Positions 35,770 through 43,554 of a DNA stretch of 64,000 nt are shown here, piece after piece. The translations under genes and the position numbers were made by a program. The notes under the pieces are model-generated. The model was given only the letters and a program-made list of their open reading frames with translations, was not told where the DNA came from and ran no database searches. Every line of letters begins with the position of its first letter. Position 1 is the first letter of the stretch. The DNA is taken from contig NZ_JADPJG010000035.1 of assembly GCF_023073335.1 (NCBI RefSeq), positions 376,341 to 440,340 of the forward strand. Reading direction: 5' to 3'. Origin of the DNA: Bradyrhizobium sp. 21. Lineage in GTDB: Bacteria > Pseudomonadota > Alphaproteobacteria > Rhizobiales > Xanthobacteraceae.

Positions 35770-36450
35770 TCACCCCGTCAGGGCGCCAGCCTCGACCCGC
35801 CGAACCAGTTCCGGCAGCTGATGCATGTCGGCAAAGATCAGGTCGGCGCCGGCTTGGCGCAGGATTTCGGCATAACCGTCGCGGCAATGGCTCCCGCCGT
35901 GAAAGCCGAACACGGTCATGCCGGCCGCCCGCGCGCCGGCGATTCCGGCCAGGCTGTCCTCGATCACGACGCAGCGCTCTGGCGGCACGCCCATTTCGTT
36001 CGCTGCGAACAGGAACAGGTCTGGTGCCGGCTTGCCGTTCTTCACCTGGGAGGCGGAGAAGATATTTGGCGCGAGGCGCTCGTAGAGGCCCGTACTTCCC
36101 AGGCTCACGCGCATGCGCTGATGCGAGCCGCTCGAGGCGACGCAGACACGTTGATTGACGAGGTCAAGCACGTCGCGAATGCCGCGGATCGCTTCGAGGT
36201 CGGCTTCGAACGAGCGAAACAGCTCGTCCTGCAGGTCGCAGTGATAGGCCTCGGGAAGCGTGCGGCCGAGCTCGGTCTCGATCTCGAGATTGGCTTGCCG
36301 CGTCGAGCGGCCGAGAAAGCGCTCGAACACCTGCTCCGAGGTGATCGGATAGCCGTGCCGGGTCAGCACATCGGCATGCGCGCGACAGGAGATCGTCTCG
36401 CTGTCCACGAGCACGCCGTCGCAATCGAAGATGATGAGATCTATTGGCAC
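35770..36450 (-). CDS. HAD-superfamily phosphatase (phosphoglycolate phosphatase/beta-PGM-like)
   Basis: 226 aa from a GTG start at 36450 (no ATG fits, and the frame is closed upstream). Nucleophile motif DCDGVLVDSE (Asp9/Asp11 region), VASSGSHQRM (motif II) and the acidic motif CVVIEDSLAGIAGARAAGM (motif IV) make a complete haloacid dehalogenase fold with a cap domain (about 17-80). Substrate undetermined. A dispersed 45-bp repeat lies directly upstream (36455-36499), 4 bp from the start, so the promoter region is disrupted or replaced by the repeat. Confidence 0.9.
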   Translation of the reverse strand: MPIDLIIFDCDGVLVDSETISCRAHADVLTRHGYPITSEQVFERFLGRSTRQANLEIETELGRTLPEAYHCDLQDELFRSFEADLEAIRGIRDVLDLVNQRVCVASSGSHQRMRVSLGSTGLYERLAPNIFSASQVKNGKPAPDLFLFAANEMGVPPERCVVIEDSLAGIAGARAAGMTVFGFHGGSHCRDGYAEILRQAGADLIFADMHQLPELVRRVEAGALTG

Positions 36451-36454
36451 GAAG

Positions 36455-36499
36455 GCATGATCCGGAAAAGTGTGGAGCGGTTTTCCGACAAGATCATGC
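36455..36499. repeat. Short palindromic repeat, 'gcatgatccggaaaa' family, copy 2
   Basis: Ends gcatgatccggaaaa and ttttccgacaagatcatgc are inverse copies except for three extra bases. It is nearly identical to 4060-4104. It occupies the whole 52-bp gap between the fur stop and the HAD start. Confidence 0.8.
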
Positions 36500-36502
36500 C
36501 AC

Positions 36503-36958
36503 TCAAGAAGTCGGCTTGTCGTCGTCGAGCGGGACGCAATAGAGCTCGAGCCGATGGTCGACCAGCTTGTAGCCGAGCCTGCGGGCGATCTCCGCCTGGA
36601 GCTTCTCGATCTCTTCGGAGGTGAACTCGATCACCTTGCCGTCGCGCAGATTGATGAGATGGTCGTGATGGCTGTCGCGCATCTGCTCGTAGCGCGCGCG
36701 GCCTTCGCGGAAATCATGGCGCTCGATGATGCCTGCATCCTCGAACAATTTGACGGTGCGATACACAGTCGAGATCGAGATCTTGTCGTCGACGGCAACG
36801 CAGCGCCGGTAAAGCTCCTCGACATCGGGATGATCGATCGCCTCCGCCAGCACGCGTGCGATGACACGGCGCTGCTCGGTCATGCGCATGCCGGTGGCGG
36901 CACAGCGCGCCTCGATGCCGGATGCCTTGGATTCGGAAGAAGGTTTCAGTGCGGTCAT
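36503..36958 (-). CDS. fur: Ferric uptake regulator Fur
   Basis: 151 aa from the ATG at 36958; a TTG at 36994 opens a longer frame but lacks a ribosome site. Winged helix MRMTEQRRVIARVLAEA to ISISTVYRTVKLFEDAG (about 24-80), then the metal-site run DSHHDHLINLRDGKVIEF. No C-terminal CxxC pair is seen, so the structural zinc site of E. coli Fur is absent. In Bradyrhizobium Fur is a real iron regulator that controls irr. It lies 38 bp behind rimI, in the same orientation. Confidence 0.93.
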   Translation of the reverse strand: MTALKPSSESKASGIEARCAATGMRMTEQRRVIARVLAEAIDHPDVEELYRRCVAVDDKISISTVYRTVKLFEDAGIIERHDFREGRARYEQMRDSHHDHLINLRDGKVIEFTSEEIEKLQAEIARRLGYKLVDHRLELYCVPLDDDKPTS

Positions 36959-36996
36959 CGGGTGTCTGCCTGGCGGGGCGCTTTCTGCCACCAATG

Positions 36997-37482
36997 TTAT
37001 GACAATTCACGGCGCATCAGAAGGGCGTTTAATTGGTCCCCGTTCGGCTGCTTATAGTAGCGTTCGCGGCGCCCGACCACCATGAATCCGGTCCGATCGT
37101 AGAGCCGCCGCGCCGGCTGGTTATTTTCCTCGACCTCGAGAAAGATGGTGCGCACGCCGCGCCCGGCGAGGTGGCCGAGATGGGTCATCAGCAGCGTGCG
37201 GGAGAGGCCGCAGCCGCGGTGAGCCCGGTCGACCGCGATGGAGAGGATCTCCGCTTCATCCGCGCCGATTCGCGACACCGCGAAGCCGATCGTCTTGCGG
37301 CCGAGGCGCAACCGGTGCACCAGCGTGTTGCGCTCAGTGAGCATGCTCTCGAACTCGCCTTCGCCCCAGCCGCGCGCGAAGGAGGCGCCGTGAAGCTGCG
37401 CGAGGCGCGCGGCGTCGCGTGCGGAGGCGGGCTCGACGGCGGCCGTGCCGCCGCGCCACCATTCCGACAACCATTTCATCAT
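36997..37482 (-). CDS. rimI: Ribosomal-protein-alanine acetyltransferase RimI
   Basis: 161 aa from the ATG at 37482, which overlaps the tsaB stop (ATGA); the longer open frame overlapping tsaB is not used. GNAT domain with acetyl-CoA loop in AVDRAHRGCGLSRTLLMTHL and the conserved EVEENNQPARRLYDRTGF. E. coli RimI acetylates the N-terminus of S18. The tsaB-rimI order is widely conserved. Confidence 0.93.
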   Translation of the reverse strand: MMKWLSEWWRGGTAAVEPASARDAARLAQLHGASFARGWGEGEFESMLTERNTLVHRLRLGRKTIGFAVSRIGADEAEILSIAVDRAHRGCGLSRTLLMTHLGHLAGRGVRTIFLEVEENNQPARRLYDRTGFMVVGRRERYYKQPNGDQLNALLMRRELS

Positions 37483-38174
37483 GAGCTTGCGGCTTGTGCT
37501 GCGAGCGGCGGAAGTCGCGCCGGCTTTGCGTCGGGCGCCTTCAAATAGAATGGCCGCGCCGGATTTGTCTTGGGATCGGCCGCGGCGCCAAGCCACGCGA
37601 CCCAGCCGATGTCAGGCGCGGGCTGGGCGTCGGCCGCGACCGGCTGCGGCACATCTTTCGGCCAGCGCTCGGCAAGGATCTTCGCGGCATTGCCGACCAG
37701 ATGCGGCGCGCCAAATTGCGAGGCCGCGATCGCATCGTCGACGCGAGCGATGCCGGGCCGGACCAGCTGGCTGCCGTCGCCGGCCACGATCTGGAAGTAG
37801 ACGTGATCGTGCCGGGCATCGATCGCCGAGATCACCGGCGCCGCTCCGCTCTGGCCGATGACGGCGGCGGCATAGGCGGACAGCGTCGTCAGCCCGACGG
37901 CAGGCCGCTTGGCCGCGAGCGCAAGACCGCGGGCCGCCGAGATGCCGACGCGCAGGCCGGTGAAACTTCCGGGTCCCATGGTGACTGCGATGCGATCGAG
38001 CGAGGTGAAGGCGAGATTGGCCGATAGCATCACGCGCGCGATCATCGGCATCAGCGCTTCGGCGTGGCCGCGCTTCATCAGAACCTGCTCCTGCGCAAGG
38101 AGCTGGCCGGCGTCGGTGTCGAGTACGGCGACCGCACACGCCTCCAGCGCGGTATCGATGGCAAGGATCAGCAT
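37479..38174 (-). CDS. tsaB: tRNA threonylcarbamoyladenosine synthesis protein TsaB
   Basis: 231 aa. An inactive ASKHA-fold partner of TsaD needed for t6A37 in tRNA. N-terminal MLILAIDTALEACAVAVLD and the loop TMGPGSFTGLRVGISAARGLALA (about 68-90) are diagnostic. Start: ATG at 38174, with a repeat-containing gap upstream. Coupled to rimI. Confidence 0.95.
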   Translation of the reverse strand: MLILAIDTALEACAVAVLDTDAGQLLAQEQVLMKRGHAEALMPMIARVMLSANLAFTSLDRIAVTMGPGSFTGLRVGISAARGLALAAKRPAVGLTTLSAYAAAVIGQSGAAPVISAIDARHDHVYFQIVAGDGSQLVRPGIARVDDAIAASQFGAPHLVGNAAKILAERWPKDVPQPVAADAQPAPDIGWVAWLGAAADPKTNPARPFYLKAPDAKPARLPPLAAQAASS

Positions 38175-38179
38175 GAGAA

Positions 38180-38252
38180 AGCGAATGGTGAGTGGCGGAT
38201 GGCGAATAGCTTAGCCGATCCGAGTTCCATTCGCCATTCGCCATTCACTGTT
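38180..38252. repeat. Inverted repeat with 'atggcgaat' units, between nfu and tsaB
   Basis: 'cgaatggtgagtggcggatggcgaatag' and 'ttccattcgccattcgccattcac' are mostly inverted copies, and the 9-mer unit atggcgaat / attcgccat recurs inside each arm. It may fold into a stem covering the gap and may act as a terminator of nfu or a leader of tsaB. Confidence 0.6.
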
Positions 38253-38254
38253 GA

Positions 38255-38824
38255 TTACATCGGCCGGACTTCGACCACGTCGGGCACGAAATGCTTGAGC
38301 AGGTTCTGGATGCCGTGCTGGAGCGTCGCGGTCGATGACGGACAGCCGGCGCAAGAGCCCTTCATGTTGAGATAGACGATGCCGTCCTTGAAGCCGCGGA
38401 AGGTGATGTCGCCGCCGTCATTGGCGACCGCCGGCCGCACGCGGGTCTCGATCAGATCCTTGATCATGTCGACCGTCTCGGCATCGGCCTCGTCGAAAAA
38501 CTCGTCCTCGTCGTCGAGATCGGCATCGCTCGCGGCCGCACCGTCGGCGAGCAGCGGCGCGCCGGACATGTAGTGCTCCATGATGGCGCCGAGGATCGCG
38601 GGCTTGAGCTGCTGCCATTCACCGTTCGCCTTGGTCACGGTGATGAAATCCGATCCATAGAACACGCCGGTGACGCCCGGCACCTCGAACAGCTTTTCGG
38701 CGAGCGGCGAGCGCGTCGCCGATTCGCGGCTCGCAAATTCCATCGGACCGCCGTCGACCACGACGCGGCCGGGAATGAACTTCAGCGTGGCGGGATTGGG
38801 GGTGGCTTCGGTTTGAATGAACAT
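38255..38824 (-). CDS. NifU-type iron-sulfur scaffold/carrier (Nfu)
   Basis: 189 aa from the ATG at 38824. N-terminal Nfu_N domain (MFIQTEATPNPATLKFIPG, about 1-88) and C-terminal NifU domain (IETRVRPAVANDGGDITF, then GSCAGCPSST with the CxxC that holds the 4Fe-4S cluster, about 110-189). It transfers Fe-S clusters to apo-enzymes in the cytoplasm, such as MiaB and other radical-SAM proteins. The linker is acidic (DADLDDEDEFFDEAD). Confidence 0.95.
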   Translation of the reverse strand: MFIQTEATPNPATLKFIPGRVVVDGGPMEFASRESATRSPLAEKLFEVPGVTGVFYGSDFITVTKANGEWQQLKPAILGAIMEHYMSGAPLLADGAAASDADLDDEDEFFDEADAETVDMIKDLIETRVRPAVANDGGDITFRGFKDGIVYLNMKGSCAGCPSSTATLQHGIQNLLKHFVPDVVEVRPM

Positions 38825-38977
38825 GGTTTTCTCCAGACGTCGCCGGTTCAAGGCCGGCGCGTGCCCTATCCACTAGCAGATGGCGACCGGGAACGCACGG
38901 TCAAGGGGTGAGGGAGGCCGTTCCGCTGTTATATCAGCGCGTTAGGGCGCAGCTTCCGCCAGGGGGGAGTAACCAAG

Positions 38978-39472
38978 CTACGACAGCGAATCCACGCTTT
39001 CGTCGCTCAGGGCGCCTGAGATGATCGTCACCGGGATCGGGAACGTTCCCAGCGCCTGCGCGAGCAGGTTGACCAGCGGCCCGGGCCCTTCCGCGCCCGG
39101 ATTGGCGGCGAGCACCAGCAGGGCGATCTCAGGGTCCTCGTCGATCACCGCCAGCAGCTGTTCCAACGCCACACCTTCGCGGATCACCCGTTCCGGCGTG
39201 ATCGCCGCGATGCCGTTGGCGCGGCCGGCCGCGCGGTCGAGCGCAGCCTCCGCCGCCTCCTGCGCCTCGGCGCGCATGATGTCGGCAACCCCCAGCCATT
39301 CCTGGGTCTGTGCGTCGCTCTCGATGATGCGCAGCATCACCACGCCGCCGCCGGCGCGGATCGCCCAGCGGCTGGCGTAATAGACCGCGCGATCCCATTC
39401 GGCGGTGTCGTCGACGATGACGAGGCATTTGGGCTTGTGACCCGGCTCAAAGCAAAGTCGCTTGCTGGTCAT
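38978..39472 (-). CDS. Universal stress protein (UspA) family
   Basis: 164 aa from the ATG at 39472 (MTSKRLCFEPGHKPKCLVI); the much longer upstream frame overlaps trpS and is not used. Single Usp domain with LVIVDDTAEWDRAVYYASRWA at the start, PERVIREGVALEQLLAVIDEDPEIALLVLAANPG in the middle and NLLAQALGTFPIPVTIISG at the end. The GX2GX9GS ATP motif is only partly present (ANPGAEGPGPLVNLL). Function under stress or starvation inferred from family only. Confidence 0.88.
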   Translation of the reverse strand: MTSKRLCFEPGHKPKCLVIVDDTAEWDRAVYYASRWAIRAGGGVVMLRIIESDAQTQEWLGVADIMRAEAQEAAEAALDRAAGRANGIAAITPERVIREGVALEQLLAVIDEDPEIALLVLAANPGAEGPGPLVNLLAQALGTFPIPVTIISGALSDESVDSLS

Positions 39473-39576
39473 GCATGTCCCGGAATGTGCACGGACGGCA
39501 TGCTGCCACACTCCCGCAGCGTTGGGGAGGGGAGAAGCGGCCGGTGCCGTGGCGCTGACCGCGTTTCGCCGCGCAA

Positions 39577-40629
39577 TCAGCGTGGGCGGATGAAGCCGAC
39601 GATGTCCTTCGAAAGGTTCATGGTCTCCTGGGCGATGGCGCGCGCCCGGTCGGAACCGTCGTTCAGGATGGTGTCGATATGGCCGGGGTCGGCGACGAGG
39701 CGCTTCATCTCGCCGGCGATCGGTGCGAGCTTGGTGACACACAGCTCCGCCAGCGCATTCTTGAAGCTGGAGAACTGGCCGCTGCCGAATTCGCTGAGCA
39801 CGCTGGCCTTGGAACGGCCAGAGAGGGCTGCGAAAATGCCGACGAGATTATCGGCCTCCGGGCGCGCTTCCAGACCCTTCTCTTCGGTCGGCAGCGGCTC
39901 CGGATCGGTCTTCGCCTTGCGGATCTTCTGCGCGATGGTGTCGGCGTCGTCGGTCAGATTGATGCGCGAATTATCCGACGCGTCGGACTTCGACATCTTC
40001 TTGGTGCCGTCACGCAGGCTCATCACGCGCGTCGCCGGGCCCGTGATCAAGGGTTCCGGCAGCGGGAAGAACAGGCCGTCATTGGCGCCCTGACTGCGAA
40101 TCGAGTCGCCGAAATCGTTGTTGAATTTTTGCGCGATGTCGCGCGAAAGCTCGAGATGCTGCTTCTGGTCCTCGCCGACCGGGACGTGCGTGGCGCGATA
40201 GAGCAGGATGTCGGCGGCCATCAGCACGGGATAGTCGAAGATCCCGACCGAGGCGTTCTCGCGATCCTTGCCGGCCTTCTCCTTGAACTGGGTCATCCGA
40301 TTGAGCCAGCCCATGCGCGCGACGCAATTGAAGATCCAGGCGAGCTCGGCGTGGCCCGAGACCTGGCTCTGGTTGAACACGATGTGCTTGTTCGGATCGA
40401 TGCCGCTGGCGATGAAAGCCGCGGTCACCTCGCGGGTGTTGCGCGCCAGCTCGGCCGGCCCGCCCCAGACGTCCATCCCCATCGTGATCGCGTGCATGTC
40501 GACGACGCAATAGATGCAGTTATGGGTTTCCTGCATCTTCACGAAGTTGACGATCGCGCCGAGGTAATTGCCGAGATGCAGATTGCCCGTCGGCTGGACG
40601 CCCGAAAAAACCCGTTCAACGAATGGCAT
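39577..40629 (-). CDS. trpS: Tryptophan-tRNA ligase
   Basis: 350 aa class I aminoacyl-tRNA synthetase. Signature HIGH-like motif PTGNLHLGNYLGA (residues about 12-24) and KMSKS motif at KKMSKSDASD. YRATHVPVGEDQKQHLELSRDIA is the tryptophan-pocket run. The gap of 104 bp to the stress protein holds no gene. murJ lies 75 bp upstream on the same strand, as in other alphaproteobacteria. Confidence 0.97.
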   Translation of the reverse strand: MPFVERVFSGVQPTGNLHLGNYLGAIVNFVKMQETHNCIYCVVDMHAITMGMDVWGGPAELARNTREVTAAFIASGIDPNKHIVFNQSQVSGHAELAWIFNCVARMGWLNRMTQFKEKAGKDRENASVGIFDYPVLMAADILLYRATHVPVGEDQKQHLELSRDIAQKFNNDFGDSIRSQGANDGLFFPLPEPLITGPATRVMSLRDGTKKMSKSDASDNSRINLTDDADTIAQKIRKAKTDPEPLPTEEKGLEARPEADNLVGIFAALSGRSKASVLSEFGSGQFSSFKNALAELCVTKLAPIAGEMKRLVADPGHIDTILNDGSDRARAIAQETMNLSKDIVGFIRPR

Positions 40630-40704
40630 GGCAAGCTTTTCCTAGAAGATACCGGCCGTCGTTTCCAACAGCGGCGGAGCGTCGTCAAGTGTAATTCGCT
40701 AAGC

Positions 40705-42255
40705 TTACGCGCCGGGAGCCTGCGGGGCAGGCTTCCTCAAGGCATTAACCGCCTCGCGCCAGGAGGCGGCGCCGAGGATTTGCAGGAGCAGGCCATAGAC
40801 GGCGATCCCCGCCGCGATCTGCAGGCCCAGAGCAATGAAGCGGATCAGGCCATGGGCCGCAGCAGGGACAAGACCCGCAGTCAGCCAGAGCAGGACACCC
40901 ATGGCGAGCGCTGCAAGCACGATCCGCGGCAACCGCATGCGGGCGGTCGCATCCACCGAGAAGCCGAATTCACGCGTGCCTTTCCGGAGCAGTGAGACTG
41001 CACTGCTCCAGGCGCCGGCCGCGATGCTCGCGGCGATTCCGCTCGGGCCGAAGAAATGGCCGAGCAGCACCGCGAGCGCAATCGCAACAACGAATCCCTT
41101 TGCGGTCGCCAGTAGCGGCGTCATCGTGTCGCTGCGGGCATAGTAAGCCGGCGACAAAGCCTTGATCAGCACATGCGCCGGCAGGCCCAGCGCCAGCCAC
41201 ATCAGCGCGTGCGCCGTGGCCGTGCTATCACCGGCGCCGAAGGCGCCATGCTCGAACAACAGCCGCACGATCGGCTCGGCCAGGACGATCAGGCCGAGGG
41301 TCGCCGGCAGCGCCAGCCCGGTCGCGAGTTCCAGCGCGCGCGATTCCGCATGTGCCACCGCGTCACGGTCGCCGCCACTCACCGCGCGCGTCAGCTCCGG
41401 CACCAGCACCGTGCCCATGGCGACGCCGACGATGCCGAGCGGCAGCTCGATCAGGCGGTTGGCGAAATAGAGCCAGGACACGGCGGAGGGGGTGGCGGAG
41501 GCGATGATCGCACCCGCGACCATCAGCCATTGCGGCCCCGAGCTTGCGATCATGCCCGGGACCGCCTTGGCGAAGAAGCCACGCATCTCCTTGTCGAAGT
41601 TGATGCGCAACGGCGTCGCCAGATCCGCACTTCGCTGCGACAGCAGCATCACGAGTTGCAACAGGCCGGCGATGCCGACGGTGGCCGCCAGCATCCACGC
41701 GGCGAAATTTGCATCGGCGTGCCACAGCAGGAGTGCCGCGATCGCAGCGATCAGCGCGATATTGAACAGCAGCGGCGAGAACGCTGTGAGCGCAAATCGT
41801 CCCTGCGCGTTGAGCAGCCCCATCAGCACCGTGACGGGTCCTGCGAAAGCGAGATAAGGCAGCATCAGCCGCGCATTCTGGACGGCGAGATCGAGCGTCG
41901 CGCTGCCGACGAAGCCCGGCGCGATGATGGTGATGATCAGCGGCATCGACAGCGCAATGACGACCGAGATCGCGATCAGGCCCGCGCTGACGGTGCCGAG
42001 CACGCGTCCCGCAAACGTCGCCGCAGCCATCTCGCCATCGTGGTCACGAACGCGCAGCCAGGCCGGGATTAGCGCCGCATTCAGGGCCCCTTCGCTGAGC
42101 AGGCGGCGCACCACATTGACGAGCTGAAACGCCGCCAGAAACGCGTCCGCCACGGCGCCGGTGCCGAGCAAGGCCGCGATCAGGGAATCGCGGGCGAAGC
42201 CCAGCAGCCGTGAAGCCAGTGTTCCCGTCGAGACGGTCAGGAAGGAGCGGATCAT
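40705..42255 (-). CDS. murJ: Lipid II flippase MurJ
   Basis: 516 aa from the ATG at 42255 (MIRSFLTVSTGTLASRLLGFARD), rejecting 40 upstream codons. Multi-spanning inner-membrane MOP-fold protein that moves lipid II to the periplasm. Fourteen or so hydrophobic segments are visible; family landmarks SRLLGFARDSLIAALLG, AFQLVNVVRRLLSEGALNAALIPAW and GAFGAGDSTATAHAL are intact. Divergent from the PfkB kinase 125 bp away. Confidence 0.95.
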   Translation of the reverse strand: MIRSFLTVSTGTLASRLLGFARDSLIAALLGTGAVADAFLAAFQLVNVVRRLLSEGALNAALIPAWLRVRDHDGEMAAATFAGRVLGTVSAGLIAISVVIALSMPLIITIIAPGFVGSATLDLAVQNARLMLPYLAFAGPVTVLMGLLNAQGRFALTAFSPLLFNIALIAAIAALLLWHADANFAAWMLAATVGIAGLLQLVMLLSQRSADLATPLRINFDKEMRGFFAKAVPGMIASSGPQWLMVAGAIIASATPSAVSWLYFANRLIELPLGIVGVAMGTVLVPELTRAVSGGDRDAVAHAESRALELATGLALPATLGLIVLAEPIVRLLFEHGAFGAGDSTATAHALMWLALGLPAHVLIKALSPAYYARSDTMTPLLATAKGFVVAIALAVLLGHFFGPSGIAASIAAGAWSSAVSLLRKGTREFGFSVDATARMRLPRIVLAALAMGVLLWLTAGLVPAAAHGLIRFIALGLQIAAGIAVYGLLLQILGAASWREAVNALRKPAPQAPGA

Positions 42256-42380
42256 GATGCCGACATCATACCGTTGCTTGCCCGCGCAGGCCCGGTCGTG
42301 ATAGGCCGCGAGCCAGATTTCAGACCGACAGGAAGCGGATTTCCGCAGGGTTCGCAATCCGCCAAACAGGATCAAGGTGA

Positions 42381-43382
42381 ATGGCTGACGTGAAATATGA
42401 CGTTCTCGGCATCGGCAACGCGCTGTTCGACGTGCTGGTCAGGACCGATGAGGCCTTTTTGAGCAAGCACGGCATGACCAAGGGCAGCATGTCCCTGATC
42501 GACGAGGCGCGGGCCGCCGCCATCTACAAGGACATGGGGCCGGCGACGGAAGTTTCGGGCGGCTCGGCGGCCAACACCATCGTCGGCATCGGCAGCCTGG
42601 GGGCGCGCGCCGCCTATGTCGGCAAGGTCAAGGACGACCAGATCGGCAAGCTCTACGTCCACGACATCCGCGCCGCCGGCGTCGCCTTCAACACGCCGGC
42701 CGCAAAGGACGGTCCCGCGACCGGCTGCTCCTACATCCTGGTCACGGGCGACGGCGAGCGCACCATGAATACCTATCTCGGCGCCGCGCAGGATCTGTCG
42801 CCCGCCGACATCGACCCGGCCGAGATCGCCAGCGCCGGCATCGTCTATCTCGAGGGCTATCTCTGGGATCCCAAGAACGCCAAGGAAGCCTTCGTCAAGG
42901 CGGCCACGATTGCGCACGAGGCCGGCCGCAAGGTCGCGCTGACGCTGTCGGATTCCTTCTGCGTCGGTCGCTATCGCGACGAATTTCTGGGCCTGATGCG
43001 CAACGGCACAGCCGACATCGTCTTTGCCAACGAGTCCGAGCTGCACTCGCTCTACGAAACGTCCGACTTCGACACGGCGCTCAAGCAATTGCGCAATGAC
43101 GTCAAGCTCGGCGTGGTCACGCGCAGCGAGAAAGGCTGCGTGGTGGTGACGCCGACCGACGCAGTCGCAGCGCCGGCATCCCCGATCGCGCAACTCGTGG
43201 ACACCACCGGGGCCGGCGATCTCTTCGCCGCCGGCTTCCTGTTCGGCCTCGCGCGCAATTTGGCGTACAAGCAATGTGGCGAGCTCGGCGCGCTCGCGGC
43301 CGCCGAAGTGATCCAGCATATCGGCGCGCGACCGCAGGTGTCGCTGAAGGAATTGGCCCAGCAGCGCGGGCTGACGATTTAA
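42381..43382 (+). CDS. PfkB-family sugar/nucleoside kinase (adenosine-kinase-like)
   Basis: 333 aa ribokinase-fold enzyme. Signature 1: GGSAANTIVGIGSLG (about 54-68); signature 2: DTTGAGDLFAAGF starting at residue 274, with the catalytic Asp at 280. It resembles the alphaproteobacterial adenosine kinase group, so ATP-dependent phosphorylation of adenosine is the best guess; ribose or fructose kinase activity cannot be excluded. Its own promoter lies in the gap to murJ. Downstream it is followed by a reverse copy of the 'tgtcat' repeat. Confidence 0.88.
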   Translation: MADVKYDVLGIGNALFDVLVRTDEAFLSKHGMTKGSMSLIDEARAAAIYKDMGPATEVSGGSAANTIVGIGSLGARAAYVGKVKDDQIGKLYVHDIRAAGVAFNTPAAKDGPATGCSYILVTGDGERTMNTYLGAAQDLSPADIDPAEIASAGIVYLEGYLWDPKNAKEAFVKAATIAHEAGRKVALTLSDSFCVGRYRDEFLGLMRNGTADIVFANESELHSLYETSDFDTALKQLRNDVKLGVVTRSEKGCVVVTPTDAVAAPASPIAQLVDTTGAGDLFAAGFLFGLARNLAYKQCGELGALAAAEVIQHIGARPQVSLKELAQQRGLTI

Positions 43383-43424
43383 GGGCCGTCTCTCTCAATC
43401 GTCATTGCGAGCGACATTCTCCGC

Positions 43425-43545
43425 TGTCGTCGTCCGGCCAGTGCGCAATTGCGCACTAGGACCGGGCGACCCAGTATTCCAGAGGCGTTAGTGGGATGCG
43501 GAGAAGCCGCCGCGTACTGGATTCCCCGCCTTCGCGGGGAATGAC
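43425..43545. repeat. Palindromic intergenic element, 'tgtcat' family, copy 2 (reverse orientation)
   Basis: Reverse complement starts tgtcattccccgcgaagg and contains tactgggtcgcccgg, matching the other copies. It carries the inner palindrome gtgcgcaattgcgcac, also present in copy 3. It separates convergent genes. Confidence 0.8.
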
Positions 43546-43554
43546 AGCTGTGGC

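Noticed and set aside
39473..39742. Upstream extension of the stress-protein frame
   Set aside because: Overlaps trpS in antisense-free but unconserved Arg/Pro-rich sequence; a normal Usp N-terminus starts at 39472.
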